In this document: positions 13,101 through 20,851 of the stretch, in pieces | How positions within the stretch are numbered: position 1 is the stretch's first letter | Layout: each line of letters starts with the position of its first letter | Assembly: GCF_001949145.1 (NCBI RefSeq) | Contig: NW_019091768.1 | Span: forward strand, 8,591 to 35,456 | Direction of reading: 5' to 3' | Origin: Acanthaster planci | Taxonomy: Eukaryota > Echinodermata > Asteroidea > Valvatida > Acanthasteridae | Length of the DNA stretch: 26,866 nucleotides | The notes under the pieces: generated by a model | What the model was told of the DNA's origin: nothing | The model's input: only the letters and a program-made list of their open reading frames with translations | Database searches by the model: none | Position numbers and translations under genes: made by a program

Positions 13101-14082
13101 ATGTGCATTTTCCCTTCGCGTTCCAGAATTGGTCACCACAGCACCAGTGATGACTCCTCGGCCTACCGGTCAGTGGATGAGGTCAAATACTGGGATAGAG
13201 AGGGCCACCCAATTGGCCGTCTCTACAACTACATGCTTAGCAAGAACTGGTGGGATGTGGACCGAGACAAGGCATGGCTGGCGGAGGTTAAGAAGGAGGT
13301 TAGTTCAGAATCCAGACAAAAATTATCTCCTCTTTGAGTATAACTTTTCTTTGGCCAATTTATATCTGTTCCATACACACGCTGAGCGTCTTGAAAGGCG
13401 ATGCCTTGCAGTTTTCTTTGGTCACTCTCTGGACACTTTTTAGAAATTGTAGAAGGTGCCACATGGCCAACTCTCATGATGGCACCTCGCTGATGGTACG
13501 TGCAAATTAAGACAGGTGCAGTCAAACCTCAGTCAGTCTTTGGTGCACAGAGAACAAGACCAGTTTTTGCAAGACTATGCAAAACCCCTTATTTTAATTG
13601 CCCAAGTTTGCATGAGGTGAATCCGTATGACAGTGAGTGTCCCTCACTTCAAATTAACCGTAACTTTTTCACCTGATGATGCCTTTCATATTCATGCCAT
13701 TTATATTCCAAATTTGATAGTTACTGGAACAAAACCAATTCAAGTCACGTCTTAAATTCAGCAGTAACAGTTCCCCCACTTCATAAGGATTTGATGTTGC
13801 CTCGTACCTTTGATGACAGGTAGAAAGTGATGCAGCCTCCCCTGGCCGATATGCCACTGTTGATTGGATTTGTTTTTCTCCTTTGTCACTGAAAACCAAA
13901 AATAACAGATCATGCAGAACTTCCAGGCGGCCGAAAAACTCAAGAAGCCGTCACCGAGGTACATGTTGACAGACGTTTTTGATAAGTCCTCCAAGAGGCT
14001 CACCCGGCAAGCTGAGGAAGTGAAGCGACATGTGGAGCAGTACAAGGAGCACTACCCCATTGATAAGTTTGAGGATCTGTGA
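1029..14082 (+). CDS. BCKDHA: Branched-chain 2-oxoacid dehydrogenase E1-alpha subunit, mitochondrial; complete gene, nine coding exons
   Basis: The product is the thiamine-diphosphate (ThDP) dependent alpha chain of E1. E1 decarboxylates the 2-oxoacids of leucine, isoleucine and valine in the mitochondrial matrix, as an alpha2-beta2 part of the BCKDH complex. Coding segments are 1029-1133, 2491-2754, 4021-4129, 5787-5948, 7391-7535, 9292-9353, 9837-9978, 13127-13298 and 13909-14082. They total 1335 bases, or 444 residues plus stop, against 445 in human. All introns are GT-AG and every join keeps frame. Visible sites are: ThDP contacts QYRE (Y156, R157); potassium-site segment SSPLATQ (204-210); ThDP motif GDG (235-237) with RNNGY (263-267); catalytic H334; BCKDH-kinase serines S335 and S345; and C-terminal Y436 in HYP. 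Each is offset by two from human numbering. Intron phases are 0,0,1,1,2,1,2,0. The gene looks intact. Only the first exon and the exact start are less certain. Confidence 0.96.
1134..2490 (+). other. BCKDHA intron 1
   Basis: A phase-0 intron with GTAGGG donor and CTCAG acceptor. It contains the foldback MITE at 1229-1351. I see nothing coding in the remainder, which is AT-rich with several homopolymer runs. Confidence 0.6.
1229..1351. mobile_element. Foldback MITE, copy 1 (long inverted repeat)
   Basis: Arms 1229-1276 and 1303-1351 are inverted copies. The inner ~38 bases (from TAGGGCTGTAGTGG to CTGTCTCTTA) are identical, and only the outer ~10 bases diverge. The loop is 26 bases. The outer end TGTGGGGCTA and the GGGCTGTAGTG block also occur at 19131-19280, which shows that this is an interspersed family. 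I found no clear target duplication here. The near-perfect arms suggest a fairly recent event or correction by hairpin formation. Confidence 0.85.
2491..2754 (+). CDS. BCKDHA: BCKDHA exon 2 (residues 36-123)
   Basis: The acceptor CAG lies at 2488-2490 after a pyrimidine-rich stretch, and the donor GTGGGT is at 2755. The exon encodes the start of the mature protein, with DKPLFPGAS, then [15 protein letters not shown] and the helix ending YESQRQ. These match the conserved N-terminal arm of E1-alpha. By alignment with human, the mature chain should begin near residue 44. Both exon ends are phase 0. An in-frame ATG at 2464 lies just upstream in the intron and is not needed as a start. Confidence 0.93.
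2755..4020 (+). other. BCKDHA intron 2
   Basis: A phase-0 intron (GTGGGT...CAG). A small cluster of GATTGGT/TGATTGG words lies at about 2945-2990. I see no gene, no element ends and no RNA structure here. Confidence 0.6.
4021..4129 (+). CDS. BCKDHA: BCKDHA exon 3 (residues 124-160)
   Basis: Acceptor GAGCAG ends at 4020 and donor GTAAGG starts at 4130. The exon encodes [19 protein letters not shown] and then IIYGQYREG. It opens the ThDP-binding dehydrogenase E1 domain. Y156 and R157 of QYRE are the equivalents of the human residues that contact the cofactor diphosphate. The exon ends after the first base of codon 160. Confidence 0.96.
4130..5786 (+). other. BCKDHA intron 3
   Basis: A phase-1 intron (GTAAGG...TAG). 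Its last third is the piggyBac-like MITE at 5127-5719. I see nothing in 4130-5120. Confidence 0.6.
5127..5719 (+). mobile_element. piggyBac-like MITE, copy B
   Basis: The left end is CCACTTCACGCCGGTGG next to TTAG (a decayed TTAA, 5123-5126). The right end, read inward, is GCACTTGCCTCCGGGG next to TTAA (5720-5723). The 593-base length nearly equals copy C (597 bases), and the two share interior blocks in opposite orientation, for example TTTTCACTCTCAATAGTGG (in the orientation of copy C). TTAA targets and CC-starting inverted ends are hallmarks of the piggyBac superfamily. There is no transposase, so the element is non-autonomous. Confidence 0.8.
5787..5948 (+). CDS. BCKDHA: BCKDHA exon 4 (residues 160-214)
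   Basis: Acceptor TAG ends at 5786 and donor GTAGGT starts at 5949. The exon encodes [20 protein letters not shown] and [11 protein letters not shown]. The SSPLATQ stretch carries the potassium-site residues (S204, T209, Q210) and the ThDP-contacting S205-L207. The exon begins with two bases of codon 160 and ends with one base of codon 214. It lies 67 bases downstream of a piggyBac-like MITE in intron 3. Confidence 0.96.
5949..7390 (+). other. BCKDHA intron 4
   Basis: A phase-1 intron (GTAGGT...TAG). It holds a possible AT-rich MITE at 6183-6640. Short words TTAGGGTTAGG and TTAGCCCTAACCCCCTAGG near 7270-7345 form an imperfect inverted pair. Nothing coding is seen. Confidence 0.6.
6183..6640. 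repeat. Possible hAT-type MITE with ATTCGAATA-like ends
   Basis: The left part has TTCGAATA and CGAATATCC words. The right part has ACTATTCGATAATCGATTG and then AGCACAGCCCTAATA. AGGGCTGTGC beside GAATATTCG-like words is the usual look of many non-autonomous hAT ends in invertebrates. The two ends pair only weakly and I found no target duplication, so the boundaries are rough. Confidence 0.3.
7391..7535 (+). CDS. BCKDHA: BCKDHA exon 5 with ThDP motif (residues 214-262)
   Basis: Acceptor TTCTAG ends at 7390 and donor GTAAAT starts at 7536. The exon encodes [32 protein letters not shown] and then IFF. GDG at 235-237 begins the classical ThDP/magnesium motif that ends at the Asn pair of exon 6. 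Human has GEG here, so the aspartate is the more canonical family form. The last codon (Cys 262) is completed in exon 6. Confidence 0.96.
7563..8670 (+). mobile_element. Retroelement relic between long inverted arms, probably Penelope-like
   Basis: Arms 7563-7785 and 8461-8670 are inverted copies with clear blocks: GAAAAGATGATGGTACTTT, CAATTGTTCAGTTTA, TCAGTTGACTGGTG and AGAGGACTATTTTTT. The interior encodes a broken reverse-transcriptase thumb in the + direction. Penelope-like elements are known for terminal repeats that can be inverted because a truncated copy joins head to head, which fits this layout. It could also be another element type with long terminal inverted repeats. Confidence 0.6.
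7824..8268 (+). pseudogene. Broken reverse-transcriptase C-terminal (thumb) fragment, Penelope-like
   Basis: Frame from 7824 reads [19 protein letters not shown] and then GGYIPTEI. A shift at about 8025 leads to [20 protein letters not shown], then an in-frame stop at 8102-8104. [14 protein letters not shown] follows, then an A-rich run at 8156-8175 with another frame change, then LVKVKLPQ to a stop at 8266. The order 'EEDF ... LL.GY', 'V.TYNP', 'FPE.P..A', 'LV..KLP' is what I know from the end of Penelope-type RTs. At least two frameshifts and a stop show it is dead. The downstream GIY-YIG nuclease is not seen. Confidence 0.55.
9088..9185. repeat. Inverted repeat, possible small MITE
   Basis: GCCGCCACACTGTTTACATG and GTGCTTTCC on the left are matched in inverse by GGAAAGTGCACATG and TAAACAAAGTGTGACGCC on the right. 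Arms are about 35 bases with a few mismatches, separated by about 26 bases. The palindrome explains the overlapping open frames on both strands in this stretch. Confidence 0.6.
9292..9353 (+). CDS. BCKDHA: BCKDHA exon 6 (residues 262-283)
   Basis: This is a short 62-base exon between acceptor TGTGCAG (ending 9291) and donor GTAAGG (9354). It encodes [20 protein letters not shown] and then Ile. R263, N265 and Y267 are the predicted cofactor and magnesium contacts. The segment is essentially invariant among animal E1-alpha proteins. The ends are split codons: two bases of codon 262 lie upstream and one base of codon 283 lies here. Confidence 0.95.
9354..9836 (+). other. BCKDHA intron 6
   Basis: A phase-1 intron of 483 bases (GTAAGG...CAG). 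AT-rich; I see nothing else in it. Confidence 0.7.
9837..9978 (+). CDS. BCKDHA: BCKDHA exon 7 (residues 283-330)
   Basis: Acceptor AACAG ends at 9836 and donor GTGAGC starts at 9979. The exon encodes [19 protein letters not shown], then [14 protein letters not shown] and LIEAMTY. This is the well-conserved strand-helix region before the phosphorylation loop. The final Arg codon (330) is split AG|A with exon 8. Confidence 0.95.
9979..13126 (+). other. BCKDHA intron 7, the largest intron
   Basis: A phase-2 intron (GTGAGC...CAG). It contains piggyBac-like copy C (11022-11618). Two stretches rich in CAAGTC words (about 10765-10850 and 12935-13010) look like decayed copies of one short repeat. 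A GGCCAGCTGGTCCTGCTGG stretch lies at about 12860-12893. The open frame near 10415 has no recognisable domain. Confidence 0.55.
11022..11618 (-). mobile_element. piggyBac-like MITE, copy C (best preserved)
   Basis: The element is bounded by TTAA at 11018-11021 and TTAA at 11619-11622. The left end is CCACTTGCCGCCGGGG. The right end, read inward, is CCACTTGCTGTCGGGT, which matches at about 14 of 16 positions. The interior is homologous in reverse to 5127-5719, and it also matches 138-427. Length is 597 bases with no transposase frame. TTAA duplication plus short inverted ends point to piggyBac-type mobilisation. Confidence 0.85.
13127..13298 (+). CDS. BCKDHA: BCKDHA exon 8 with phosphorylation loop (residues 330-387)
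   Basis: Acceptor TTCCAG ends at 13126 and donor GTTAGT starts at 13299. It encodes [20 protein letters not shown], the loop that carries catalytic H334 and the serines S335 (codon 13140-13142) and S345 (codon 13170-13172). These correspond to human sites 1 and 2, where BCKDH kinase switches the enzyme off. Conservation of the whole loop indicates kinase control in this animal. A helical region with [11 protein letters not shown] follows. Confidence 0.96.
13299..13908 (+). other. BCKDHA intron 8
   Basis: A phase-0 intron of 610 bases (GTTAGT...CAG). I see no element or gene in it. Confidence 0.65.
13909..14082 (+). CDS. BCKDHA: BCKDHA exon 9 and stop codon (residues 388-444)
   Basis: Acceptor AACAG ends at 13908. 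The exon encodes a charged helical tail and ends [13 protein letters not shown] with TGA at 14080-14082. Y436 (codon 14053-14055) matches human Tyr438, the residue changed in the classical maple-syrup-urine-disease variant, which lies at the subunit interface. The tail is more divergent than the core, as is usual for this family. Confidence 0.95.
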   Translation: MMQNFQAAEKLKKPSPRYMLTDVFDKSSKRLTRQAEEVKRHVEQYKEHYPIDKFEDL

Positions 14083-14820
14083 GTGAGAGAGACTGTGGCT
14101 CTCAAGGGACCGTGATCATGGATCCATCGTCAGGGACCCAGGAATATCAGACAGTTTTGCCCCCTTGCCACAAGGTCAAGAGGTCAGTGGGTACAGTTGA
14201 CCTCTTTGTGAGTTGTCTGTTAAAGTTCTACTTGACACATCCAAGAGTTTTCAGAGAAGAAAGTTTTGCCCGGCAAGAATCAGTTTTCTCTACAGAGATC
14301 TTGGTTTGCCAGAAATACTTTAAAGATGAAATGGACATCAAACTTGATGGTCTTGTTAGTTTTTGAAAATGGGCTGTGTTTTTCATTTGTTTTAACCAGT
14401 TGGGTATTTTAAATTTTGTCCAGGGATTGTATACAGATAGCTGCTTATGGAATTTGTTTGCAACTTTCTACCAAAACTGATTAATCAGCGACAACTGATT
14501 AATTGAATCCAACTACATTTACAAGGTGTTTCTGTTTGAATAAGAAATTTGGTGAAAATTGACCTGCAGTTTTTCTGAACTACCTCCTCATGAAATACTT
14601 GAACCCAGGTGCAATGTGCACACCAGTACATGCCCTTGCACACAAATATAACGCCGTTGGTCACGTGTATAGTTCTTTGGTTGCTACGGGTGCAGTTCTT
14701 TTGGCCATGAAAAGCAAGATAGCAAAACAGCATGTGCCATGTGACTGGCTCTCGGCCTGTCAAAAGACTGAATCTTTGGGTGAGGTGTTATCATAGTTAC
14801 TGGCTGCCATTCCTGCAGGA

Positions 14821-14826
14821 AATAAA
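14821..14826 (+). promoter_or_regulatory. Candidate polyadenylation signal of BCKDHA
   Basis: A canonical AATAAA lies 739 bases after the BCKDHA stop. A GT-rich stretch (GGTTGCTGGTGTTGTT) follows about 40 bases downstream, which is the expected layout of a cleavage/polyadenylation site. It would define a 3' UTR of about 0.75 kb. No transcript evidence is available. Confidence 0.5.
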
Positions 14827-14947
14827 TTGTACATTTTGTAACCGAATTGTCATCAGTTCACAGGGTTGCTGGTGTTGTTATCTGCTAGTATCTTCTAACT
14901 CTGAAAGGGTAATGGCAAATTATGTACATGTATTAAATGATCTTTGT

Positions 14948-15520
14948 AAGAATCCCAGCTTTGAAAGGTGTAATGGGTAGGAAACAGTGGAAAATGTAAT
15001 GTGAGGGAGGAGGGAGGGGCATCTTGCCCCCTCCCCAGAATTTGCCCCTTTTTGCTGTTCTCAGAATTTAAAGAGCCAACATTACAAAAATATTCCTACA
15101 CTGTAGCTCACATTTTCCTACATAGCTTACAAAAACGTCTCCAGACAATAATTGGCACCTCTTTTTTAGAGACTAATTCCACACGATGGGGACTAATCCT
15201 AGGTGTACCACTGTTAGGGAATACATTTGAGAATGCCACTGTTCATCAGGAAATGTCTTGCATGGCTTTATTGCGTGTTAGCTTTTCGACCTTTTATCAT
15301 GTATTGTAATTAAATCTGTAAAAAGGGTTGTAAGTTACTTCCTGTTCTTCTGATCTCAAGTGCACAGGCTGGTCCGCTAGGGGAAATATCATTGTTGTTA
15401 GTCACGTCTTCCACAAGGCCCTGCAAGTCTAAGCGGTCCAAATGAACTGGGACAAACAATTAATGGCATTTTGTTAGAATCACAGCTTGGAAAGGTATAA
15501 TTGTGGGCAGAGAACAGTGG
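14948..15520 (+). repeat. Diverged direct repeat pair of about 45 bases
   Basis: 14948-14990 (AAGAATCCCAGCTTTGAAAGG ... GAAACAGTGG) and 15475-15520 (TAGAATCACAGCTTGGAAAGG ... AGAACAGTGG) align over their length with several changes. The copies lie about 530 bases apart on the same strand. The nature of the parent repeat is unknown. Confidence 0.55.
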
Positions 15521-17885
15521 GTTATCCAGCAGGACTCCCCTGATAAAATTTCAACCTGTCTGGGGGTAAAATTCAAATGAACTGTGAATGAGGCAGCTCA
15601 ATGAAACTGGTGTCTTTAGACTTGCGACTTGACCTCACGTCTCCTTGTTTCTGTGTGCACTGCGCTTGCTGTCTTTCCTGAAGTCAGATTGGCTTTAATA
15701 CTTTTTAAAGGGTTCATGCTATGAATTTTCTTAGGTGCACTGTTTTGTGCAATACCAAACTCTGTGTCTGAAAACTACTTGACACCCTTTGGATGTTTAT
15801 TGAAAGTGTTTTTTTTCTACATATTAATTTGTCCATGCTTTCTGGACAACTTAGGGGATTAATGCTGTGACATCATTCACGGGTGACAATGCTTATGTGT
15901 TACCCGTTCTGTTGAAATTGTGAATCCAGTTTTTGCTCATTTGAAATCTTTTCCAAGAAATGCTTGCTCATTGCTGTATTTCCATGTATTTACGAAGCAA
16001 TGAATCACCACCCCCCAAAAAAAATTTACGATGGAAAAATCTGAAAAATTCGCACAGTTTTGGCAACATTGGGGTTTCTCCCTGGAATGATACCACAGTT
16101 TTGCTAATGAATACATGTATTTGAATTTTCATTAGTGTAAAATCAAAAAGGCACCAGAATACCTCTGAAAAAAGCGAGGCAGAAAAATTGAAAATAAGGT
16201 TCATTGAAACACCAAGATGCATTTTGAAGGAGTGCAGAACAATTGCATTGCATTTGTGTAAATCAGGAACACAGTGCTTGTCCACACATGGATATGTGAA
16301 CCCAATTTGTATGCAGAAATCAACACACTGGGTCATTGTCAGACTGTAAATCTGAATTAGGAGACATACTGGAGGTTGAGTTCAGACGTTTTTGACCTCT
16401 GATACTATTTGTATATATGCAATTGTTTAGGTTGGCTTTACCTTGGAGGTACATGATTTGCATGTGATCAGTATTATCCTAATACCCAATCAAGAACAAT
16501 ATCTCAAACAGCTGTATAATAGGCTGTGTATTGCCTGAAAGACCCCTGTACATACACATGCATTTTGAAGTCGATTGTGAAGCTCTATCTATTTCTTACT
16601 GACTGACGTGTCTTGTGGAGCCAAGGTTCTGTTTTCCCCTTACAACTTCATCCCATTGAGCTATATTTTATGCTGGGTAACAAACTTTAGGCTATTGGTT
16701 AAGCAGTATTGATTCAAGATACTTTTGGAACATTAATTGAAAGCATTATTCAGTTCTTTTTATTTCCACCAACCAATTTTTTTGGGGGGTCTCTTTTTCA
16801 GTTTTGCTTGTATAAATTTGCCAGCCTGTTGTCTTCGGTCTCTCTTTCCCCCAACTACACCACTGAATGTCGCTATCCTAGAAGCAATTTCTTTCTTTCA
16901 AATTTCTGCAGGGAAATTGTGAAGTTTAATATTCTTTGTAGGGAAACATTCACTGGTGCCAAAATGGTAAATGATGATATATAAATGTAATCCCTTTTGG
17001 CTTATGCTTAGCCCTGATTAAATCCTTCCTTTAAAGTTGTCATAAATAAACATGTAAGTAAAAATAAAACCTGTGTCTAACCATAATCACCTTTTATGAA
17101 GTTTTGTGCTGTTCTTTAAATTGAAACACATTGTTATTCAAATTTCTTTGGACAACAATCTATGACTGAAATTGCCCTTGAAGATGGCCTTTCTAGAAGA
17201 CAGGCATGCTTTGTTGTATTATCATCGCATTTTTTTTTTCCGCGAGATCCAGAATTTTCTCCTGGGTCATGATTATAGAACCTGTACACATGTCTGTCCT
17301 CCTGCCCATCAGAGGACATTGCAGGAGTTGCACAGCCATCGTGGGCATGTCCCAATTAGTCTGAACTTGGTCTCATACTGTAGATGTATTCATAGTTCGG
17401 AACATTGTGACCTGCCAAAACCACTGCAGTGCTGCAATACATGTAATGGCATGTCGTATGTTTGCCACGGAACAGGCGTTTCACGCCTCAATGCACTATT
17501 TCTTGAGTTTGGAACGTGCACCACAAAAGTGAAATCGTTGCACCTTGACCTAGAATTGAGAAAACGTGACTTGTGTTCCGTATGGTACAGTATTCGTTTT
17601 CTGTGACAAATAATGTTTAATGTGTGTGACTGTACATATACATGCCAGGTCCAAGTAATTTCGCCACCTACATGTATCGTCAAGTCTGATTGGTTTTCAC
17701 AGTAAGTGGCGAAATAAGGGATCTGGTAACTACAATGTATGTGGTCACGCGCGCATGTTCAGCTCAATCAGTTATGAAGTTTAAATTTGTGCACTTTCAA
17801 AAACAGCGCTCAACAGATGTATTGTTGGAAATAAGCTGTCAGCGGAGTTTCCTAATGGGGCATCGTCACTGAGAAGAACAAACAT

Positions 17886-18060
17886 TTGAACGGAACGCTG
17901 GAAAAATTAATATCAAGTCAGGGGGGTAGATCTTTTCTATGTGCAGCCCCTGGACTGTGGAATAAGTTGCATGCTGGTATCCAACAATCGCAATCCATTG
18001 CTATTTTTAAGCATAAAATAAACATCTTTTTAAACTGGCTCTTAACTAAGTTTACTGTTT
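17886..18060 (+). pseudogene. LINE reverse-transcriptase C-terminal relic
   Basis: The + frame encodes GGRSFLCAAPGLWNKLHAGI followed by QSQSIAIFKHKINIFL. This matches the well-known end of CR1/L2-type LINE polyproteins, 'G.RSF..AAP.LWN.LP..IR.....FK..LK..L'. Nothing of the catalytic RT core is found upstream, so this is a 5'-truncated copy, as is normal for LINEs. Confidence 0.7.
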
Positions 18061-18588
18061 ATTTCTCAATGTTCAAAATCATAAATTTAAATCACCTCCA
18101 CAACAATTATTTCGCTTCTTTTTCTTTTTTCGTTCAAGTCTTAACTTGGTGCCTTTGTTGGGTGGAGGAGGTTACCTATAATATCTCGCATGTATTGATG
18201 TTTGGTTAAGTCTTTTTAAAGTAGTTTCATTGTAAGTGGTCTTATTCTCTTTTTTAAAAGTAATTTTAATGGTATTTTATGTGATGCTCGTACGGTCAGT
18301 GTCATGAAAGCCCCCCAGGCTAGGCACTGAGCTCATAAGCCTGAAGAATCTTGTTGGGAGGAGACAATGAGAAGTTACAGTTTTAGAGGTGGTGGGGGGG
18401 GACACCAGAGGAATGTTTTGGCAACTAGTCTAATACCCACAACATCTGGTAGGAACCCAGGCCGCAGAGGTGATCAAGGCGCTCTCTAATGACTCCCGAC
18501 ATTACACTGAACTGTGAAGTTGATACCTGGAACCAAGACTAACGCTTGAACTTTGACACCGTACATGCCGTATGTCCAGCTAGGGCCC

Positions 18589-18811
18589 TTTTCCAATACT
18601 CGACTCGGGCTCCGTCTCGTTCCCAAAACAAATCCCCGATTGTGGGCCAAAAGCATTTAAATTTAATTAGATTACTGTAATGTATGGCTCTCTTGCATCT
18701 TATTTGATGTTTTGTGGCACTATTAGACTAATTACTGCGCTTACAGCTTCAAATTCATCTAGTAGAAAAACAGTTGAAGCCTCAGACGGAGCCGAAGTGA
18801 GTATTGGAAAA
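18589..18811. mobile_element. MITE with about 30-base terminal inverted repeats
   Basis: The left end TTTTCCAATACTCGACTCGG plus GCTCCGTCTCG pairs with the right end, read inward, TTTTCCAATACTCACTTCGG plus CTCCGTCTG. Arms are 18589-18619 and 18783-18811. The interior is AT-rich and non-coding. I found no convincing target duplication. Confidence 0.75.
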
Positions 18812-19130
18812 CGAGGTACGGTGTGCGGAACACGTGACGCGCGTAATGCAAGTTGCAACATACCCGTGACACGTATTTTGACAAATTTAAGAGAACAAGT
18901 ACATGTCAAGCTGGCTAGTGCTACTCAACATCTTTTGGACAGCACAGGTTAAGTACATGTACATATGAGATGGATATCAGGCCTTGTCGGGGGAGTGACT
19001 AGACTTGACGTCCCGTCGAGTCATGCCCGTCGTAGTATAATGCGATAAAAATGAACGTAGGCCTAGTGCCAAGGAAGCCACTTCCATTTTTGAAGTTGAA
19101 ACTGCTCACTGCCGTGAATAGCATGACTGC

Positions 19131-19280
19131 TAGCCCCATACGTAGGGCTGTAGTGTCACGGAGGAAGGAAAACAATTTTCCTTCCTCCATGGTTTTACAA
19201 ACAACGTGTCTCTTTTCCATTGTCGACAGAAAAAAGGCAGATTGTAAAAGAGAGACACTACAGCCCAGCGTGTGGGGCTA
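19131..19280. mobile_element. Foldback MITE family, copy 2, with target duplication
   Basis: Ends TAGCCCCATACGTAGGGCTG and, read inward from the right, TAGCCCCACACGCTGGGCTG pair over about 27 bases. CATGACTGC occurs at 19122-19130 and again at 19282-19290, a 9-base target duplication (10 with one mismatch). The right arm continues GTAGTGTCTCTCTTTTACAA as in the arms at 1229-1351. A second palindrome (GGAGGAAGGAAAA and its inverse, 19160-19188) sits in the left arm. A 9-10-base duplication favours a Mutator-like origin. Confidence 0.85.
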
Positions 19281-19399
19281 CCATGACTGCATAACCAGCA
19301 TTTTGTACTGGCGGAGCAAGAGACCACACTCACATTTTTGTTTGGCTAACTTTTTGAACTTCACAAACTTGCCAATCTGAAATTACTTTTTTTTGCAGC

Positions 19400-19454
19400 T
19401 AGCTCAACTGAGTGGAGCTTTATTATTCCTCTTACGCTCCACTCAGTAGAGCTA
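19400..19454 (+). repeat. Short perfect-type hairpin
   Basis: TAGCTCAACTGAGTGGAGC and GCTCCACTCAGTAGAGCTA pair over 19 bases with one mismatch around a 17-base loop. It may be a tiny foldback element. It is shorter than most microRNA precursors. Confidence 0.7.
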
Positions 19455-20435
19455 CTTTGTGGCATAAATAATTCTTCTGTTACTATTATTAAATTATGTC
19501 TGTGTTTGTGTTACACTGTATTGTAATGGCACCATTTCTTGTTTTCATTTTTTGTTAAAGACAACTGTAAAGATGCTTCCAATAAATCATACAAATATGA
19601 AATTCTTACGAGATTTGCTGATTGAAATTATGTATATTTATATATTGAAAGTATTAAATAAGCCCTACTGCATAATTTCATTACTGATAGCCCAGTAACC
19701 CCAGCGTTTCACAGGATAACACTTGGTAAGCATGGCCCAAACATGCCAAACTTCACAGAGGGTCAAATTTTGGTAGTTTGTCCACTGTCCAGTCTTCACA
19801 TCGAATGTTCACATTTGCCTGCACTTAACATGCAAACAAATGTTTTGATACAGTGTTGCAAAATTTTAAAGTGAAGTGAGTGGTAGATTTTTCTCAATCT
19901 CAGGCACGGGAGATGGTATTTATAAATATAAAGTGTGTGTTATAAATTCTTGGTTTTGAAAACAAATTCTTAGGAGGCAATAAATGATTATTCATTTATT
20001 GATTTGTACCTAAGCCTTGTTTTGATTCTTAGATTATATTTGACAAACCTTACCCCCTAATTTCAGAAACTGAAAAAAATGAGTGCATGGGCAGGCAATA
20101 GTGTGGACACCTGTCTGTAACCCCCCCTCCCAAAAGTGCATATGTGGTCTTATGTGTAGCAGTTTCCCCCGAATTCCAATTCAGTTTCCTGCATTCACTT
20201 GCAGCCTGGATGGTCGTGTCTCTTGCATTGGTGGGGATACGTGAACTGTGATAGTTGGTGTACTGACTGATTATTGCAGGAAGATTTGGGAGTTTGCGGT
20301 GAGGGTTTTTTATTTCTGCAAGCATTATTCCATTTGGAAAACTGGGGAAAGAGGATGCACAATAGTATGCTCTTCAGTACAGAGAGGAAGAAAATTAGAT
20401 ATATTTCCAGAGTTTTTATGAGTAAGTTTCCTTAA

Positions 20436-20851
20436 CCCCTTCACGCCTGGACGCGTTAAGACACGCCGCGAAAATTGAGATCCTCAGCCCACTTTTCAGC
20501 TATTATTCTCGGCCCACGCTCGAGCGAACACGGTGAAAGAAGGCAGACACTGGCTCTTGTGTATATGGTAATTGGTCTTTGTGTGTAGTCCAGAAATGAA
20601 AAGACCAATTTTACATCATAATCACCAGCTTCACAATAGTCCCCACTTGGAAAAGAGGCAACGGGAATGTGGAAGCTTGAGTAGAGCCTCATGCCATTGA
20701 ACAATCAGCCTGTTCACCGTGTAAATCAAAGCGTGCAGAGCACGCTGGGCCACAAACCGAGAATTTGGGGTTTGGCAGGTGGCCTTCGTGGCCAAGTGAG
20801 GCTGGAATTCTTGGAGTTAGCCTTCGGAAAGAAATTCCTGTCGAGAAGGGG
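20436..20851. mobile_element. TTAA-flanked MITE, piggyBac-type, second family
   Basis: TTAA at 20432-20435 and at 20852-20855 flank ends CCCCTTCACGCCTGGA (left) and CCCCTTCTCGACAGGA (right, read inward), which agree at 13 of 16 positions. The 416-base interior is unlike the 593/597-base elements. Its left end closely resembles that of copy B (CCACTTCACGCCGGTGG), so one transposase could have moved both. Confidence 0.82.

Noticed and set aside
12961-13443. 160-codon open frame overlapping BCKDHA exon 8
   Set aside because: Exon 8 encodes the conserved phosphorylation loop in another frame at 13127-13298. This frame has no similarity that I recognise.
15001-15050. G-rich/C-rich stretch (GGAGGGGCA ... 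TGCCCCCTCC) as a regulatory quadruplex or terminator
   Set aside because: The pairing is low-complexity and no gene or transcript end is tied to it.
15968-16336. 122-codon minus-strand frame in the spacer
   Set aside because: No motif, AT-rich, no splice or promoter context. A similar frame is expected by chance in this length.
17172-17606. 144-codon open frame in the spacer as a new gene
   Set aside because: Cys/His spacing does not form a zinc-finger pattern, an overlapping frame exists on the other strand, and no exon signals frame it.
17658-17715. ATTTCGCCAC and GTGGCGAAAT inverted pair
   Set aside because: Only 10 bases with no extended pairing or flanking duplication. Too short to call an element.
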